Below are positions 62,187 through 64,000 of a stretch of 64,000 bases of DNA, one piece after another. A program made the position numbers and the translations under genes. Position 1 is the first letter of the stretch; each line of letters starts with the position of its first letter. Under the pieces are notes generated by a model. The model saw only the letters and a program-made list of their open reading frames with translations, searched no databases and was not told the origin of the DNA. This DNA comes from Gloeocapsopsis crepidinum LEGE 06123 (GTDB lineage Bacteria > Cyanobacteriota > Cyanobacteriia > Cyanobacteriales > Chroococcidiopsidaceae), in contig NZ_JADEWN010000013.1 in assembly GCF_015207655.1 (NCBI RefSeq), forward strand, positions 1 to 64,000, given 5' to 3'.

Positions 62187-62663
62187 ATGCTTCATCATAT
62201 TTCAATTGCAGTTGATAACCCGCTTCATGTTGCTGAAATTTTAGCCCAGGTTTGTCATGGACAATCACTTCCTTTTCCACCACATCCAGGAAGCTATATT
62301 GTAATCGCTGACGATGAGTATGGTACAGCAATTGAATTGTATCCGGCAGGAACTGAATTGATCCCTGGGGTTGAAGAAGCAGCATTTTCACATAATAATT
62401 TCTCTAGCCCTTTTACCGCAGTCCATGCAGCAATTTCCGTTCCGACTAGCCGTGAAGAGATTGAAGATATTGGTGCGCGAGAAGGTTGGTTAGTCAGACA
62501 ATGCGATCGCGATCCTTTTCATGTTATCGAATTCTGGGTGGAGAACAAATTAATGTTAGAATTTCTGCCACCCGACCTCGCATTAGAATACTTAAATTTC
62601 ATGCAGCCACAGAACTGGAGAGCATTTGTTAATAGTGCAGTTCCAGCCGTAACTGGATCGTAA
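62187..62663 (+). CDS. VOC/glyoxalase-like protein
   Basis: A 158-residue protein that begins MLHHISIAVDNPLHVAEIL, the typical first beta-alpha unit of vicinal oxygen chelate proteins, and continues with a strand carrying GTAIELYPAGTEL and a second half around HAAISVPTSREEI. The metal-ligand pattern is only partly clear (His in the first strand, Glu in the later ones). Members are dioxygenases, lyases or binding proteins; this one is not assigned. Monocistronic. Confidence 0.7.
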   Translation: MLHHISIAVDNPLHVAEILAQVCHGQSLPFPPHPGSYIVIADDEYGTAIELYPAGTELIPGVEEAAFSHNNFSSPFTAVHAAISVPTSREEIEDIGAREGWLVRQCDRDPFHVIEFWVENKLMLEFLPPDLALEYLNFMQPQNWRAFVNSAVPAVTGS

Positions 62664-62763
62664 CTGCAGCCACATAGAGTTTCACTACAACATTAATCTT
62701 ACTAGTCCACGCACCATCTGGACTTAGTTTATTTAGCTGTGACTAGCTGTTTGCATATCCAAT

Positions 62764-64000
62764 TTACGCAGGTTTCCATGTACCGTGAAACCCCATTGGA
62801 ACAACACTAGGTAATCCTAATCGGCAAATTGGTGCTTCTGTGAGGCGATCGCCAAAGATCCAAACTTCACTGCTATTAGTATTACCATCATAAACAACTG
62901 TTACAATCCAACCACGCTCTAGATTTTCAGGATTGGGAACATAAATTGGTTCAGTAGGGTAGCGGTTTTCACCACACTCAGCGATCGCCAATCCTTGAGT
63001 TTGAGAATCAAAACGCGCGATCGCCCCAAACATTTCTTGGCGCGGATCAACTCCTGGACGATGCACAGAAAGATAAATCTGCTGTGCTTGTTTTCCTATC
63101 AAGTAGGGAGGAACAACAGGAAATTCACAATGGCGATCTAAAATATTTTCAATTGCTGTCACTTTCCCCAATCGCGGATCGAGACATATTTTCCAAAGCG
63201 CGCTTTTAGCAGCAGTGTGCGTTTCACCTGTAGCGACTTCTTTGAGATATTGATTTGTTTGAAAATCTTCATAGCGGATGACATCGACGATGATATTACC
63301 GCGATCGTCTACATAACCATTTGCAAAATGCCATTGATACCAAGCTTCAGTTTTACCGCGGCAAACAAGCCTTAAATCTCGATCGAAGACTAAAAACTCT
63401 GTACCAAGTTGCGGTTGCCATTCTAATGAATCACTATAATTATTCAATCCAACAAGAATTGGTAAAGGATTGAGGCGTATAGGCGGTATAAAAAATACTA
63501 GATACTCTCCTGCTAAAACAAAGTCATGTACTAACGGAACGCCTTTGAGGGTAAATGCTATTTTTTTCAAGATTTTGCCAGCCGCATCACTTTTATAAAG
63601 ATTGAGTGTTGCATTCAAGCCAGGGGTAATGCCAAAGTTGAAAATTTCTCCGGTTTGAGCATCAATTTTAGGATGAGCAGAATAAGGTAAATTATCTTGC
63701 AATCCTCCTAAATCGTCACATCCCCACGTTTGCAGTGTTTTCAGATCAAGCGCGTAAGGATGACCACCTTCCCATAGCGCTAAAAGCTTATCGGGTAATG
63801 CTAAAACCGAGGTGTTTGCAGCGTTCTTGATCGGTTTGAACCATTGATTCCAAAATGGTCCTGGTGCTGTCATACCATAGTTACCATAAAGCAATTGCCC
63901 TGCTGCAGCTTCTTCTTGATAACCTTGTGTTTGTACATAACGATATAAAGCTGTAGCTGCGGTATTAGCAAAATTTACTGCTAAAATTGCACCATCACCA
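62764..64000 (-). CDS. Carotenoid oxygenase (CCD/RPE65 family), 5' end outside window
   Basis: A C-terminal part of about 412 residues; the coding frame continues past the right edge, so the N terminus is missing. The four iron-ligand histidines of carotenoid oxygenases are all visible: NLPYSAHPKID, VPLVHDFVLAG, LSVHRPGVDPR and, near the end, PMGFHGTWKPA. It cleaves carotenoid or apocarotenoid double bonds using O2 and non-haem iron. A stop-free frame covers the whole visible part. The exact substrate (retinal-forming or other) cannot be told from this portion. Confidence 0.93.
   Translation of the reverse strand, partial: GDGAILAVNFANTAATALYRYVQTQGYQEEAAAGQLLYGNYGMTAPGPFWNQWFKPIKNAANTSVLALPDKLLALWEGGHPYALDLKTLQTWGCDDLGGLQDNLPYSAHPKIDAQTGEIFNFGITPGLNATLNLYKSDAAGKILKKIAFTLKGVPLVHDFVLAGEYLVFFIPPIRLNPLPILVGLNNYSDSLEWQPQLGTEFLVFDRDLRLVCRGKTEAWYQWHFANGYVDDRGNIIVDVIRYEDFQTNQYLKEVATGETHTAAKSALWKICLDPRLGKVTAIENILDRHCEFPVVPPYLIGKQAQQIYLSVHRPGVDPRQEMFGAIARFDSQTQGLAIAECGENRYPTEPIYVPNPENLERGWIVTVVYDGNTNSSEVWIFGDRLTEAPICRLGLPSVVPMGFHGTWKPA

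Overview
This window is cyanobacterial chromosome. It carries psbU, btpA, a PucC-type pigment-associated transporter, HemJ-type protoporphyrinogen oxidase, a carotenoid oxygenase, a TIGR03279-type radical SAM protein and a DUF3120 protein. The octamer GCGATCGC (HIP1), typical of many cyanobacteria, is scattered through genes and spacers. Base composition is moderate and intergenic DNA is rich in short dispersed repeats. Genus cannot be fixed from sequence alone; a filamentous or Chroococcidiopsis/Gloeocapsopsis-like cyanobacterium would fit.

Layout. 1-4.7 kb: an IS630-like transposase tail, two FecCD siderophore permease genes, a small protein built of four c-di-GMP-receptor-like (MshEN) motifs, a secreted protein and tRNA-Leu(UAG). 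4.8-10.6 kb: a WD40 protein whose kinase domain lacks the catalytic Asp, a TetR regulator divergent from an FAD monooxygenase with two operator-like repeats between them, a frameshifted second hemJ, an ABM-family monooxygenase and a HicBA toxin-antitoxin pair. 10.7-19.1 kb: a HlyD-type adaptor, a cupin/ChaN pair, a Cache-HAMP-PAS histidine kinase, and an inositol-phosphatase-family gene translationally coupled to the PucC-like transporter. 19.4-31.2 kb: aldo/keto reductase, an ICMT-like membrane protein, DEAD-box helicase, rimO, btpA followed by a VKOR-thioredoxin fusion, a CHASE2-PAS-GGDEF cyclase, nadB and psbU. 31.4-39.8 kb: DUF3120, uppP, TIGR03279 radical SAM, a GHL10-type glycoside hydrolase and a GH31 alpha-glucosidase. 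39.9-54.3 kb is signalling-rich: an AhpD-like/PAS/HK/REC hybrid, a lipoprotein pair, a membrane-tailed subtilase coupled to a small OB-like protein, then a HisKA_2 kinase, a REC-PAS-HK hybrid and a CHAT-N/TPR membrane protein in a row. 54.4-64 kb: an unknown membrane protein, ddl, miaB, a broken IS1-family element beside a decayed WD40 gene, a THUMP RNA methyltransferase, intact hemJ, a VOC-like protein and a 5'-truncated carotenoid oxygenase.

Most genes are ordinary housekeeping or photosynthesis support. The parts that deserve attention are the stand-alone double MshEN protein, the probable pseudokinase-WD40 protein, the AhpD-kinase fusion, the three-gene sensor/CHAT-like cluster, the frameshifted hemJ duplicate beside the TetR/monooxygenase pair, and two families of dispersed intergenic repeats, one with three copies and one with two. 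No CRISPR array, rRNA or prophage was seen, and I see no single obvious new defence or biosynthetic system.
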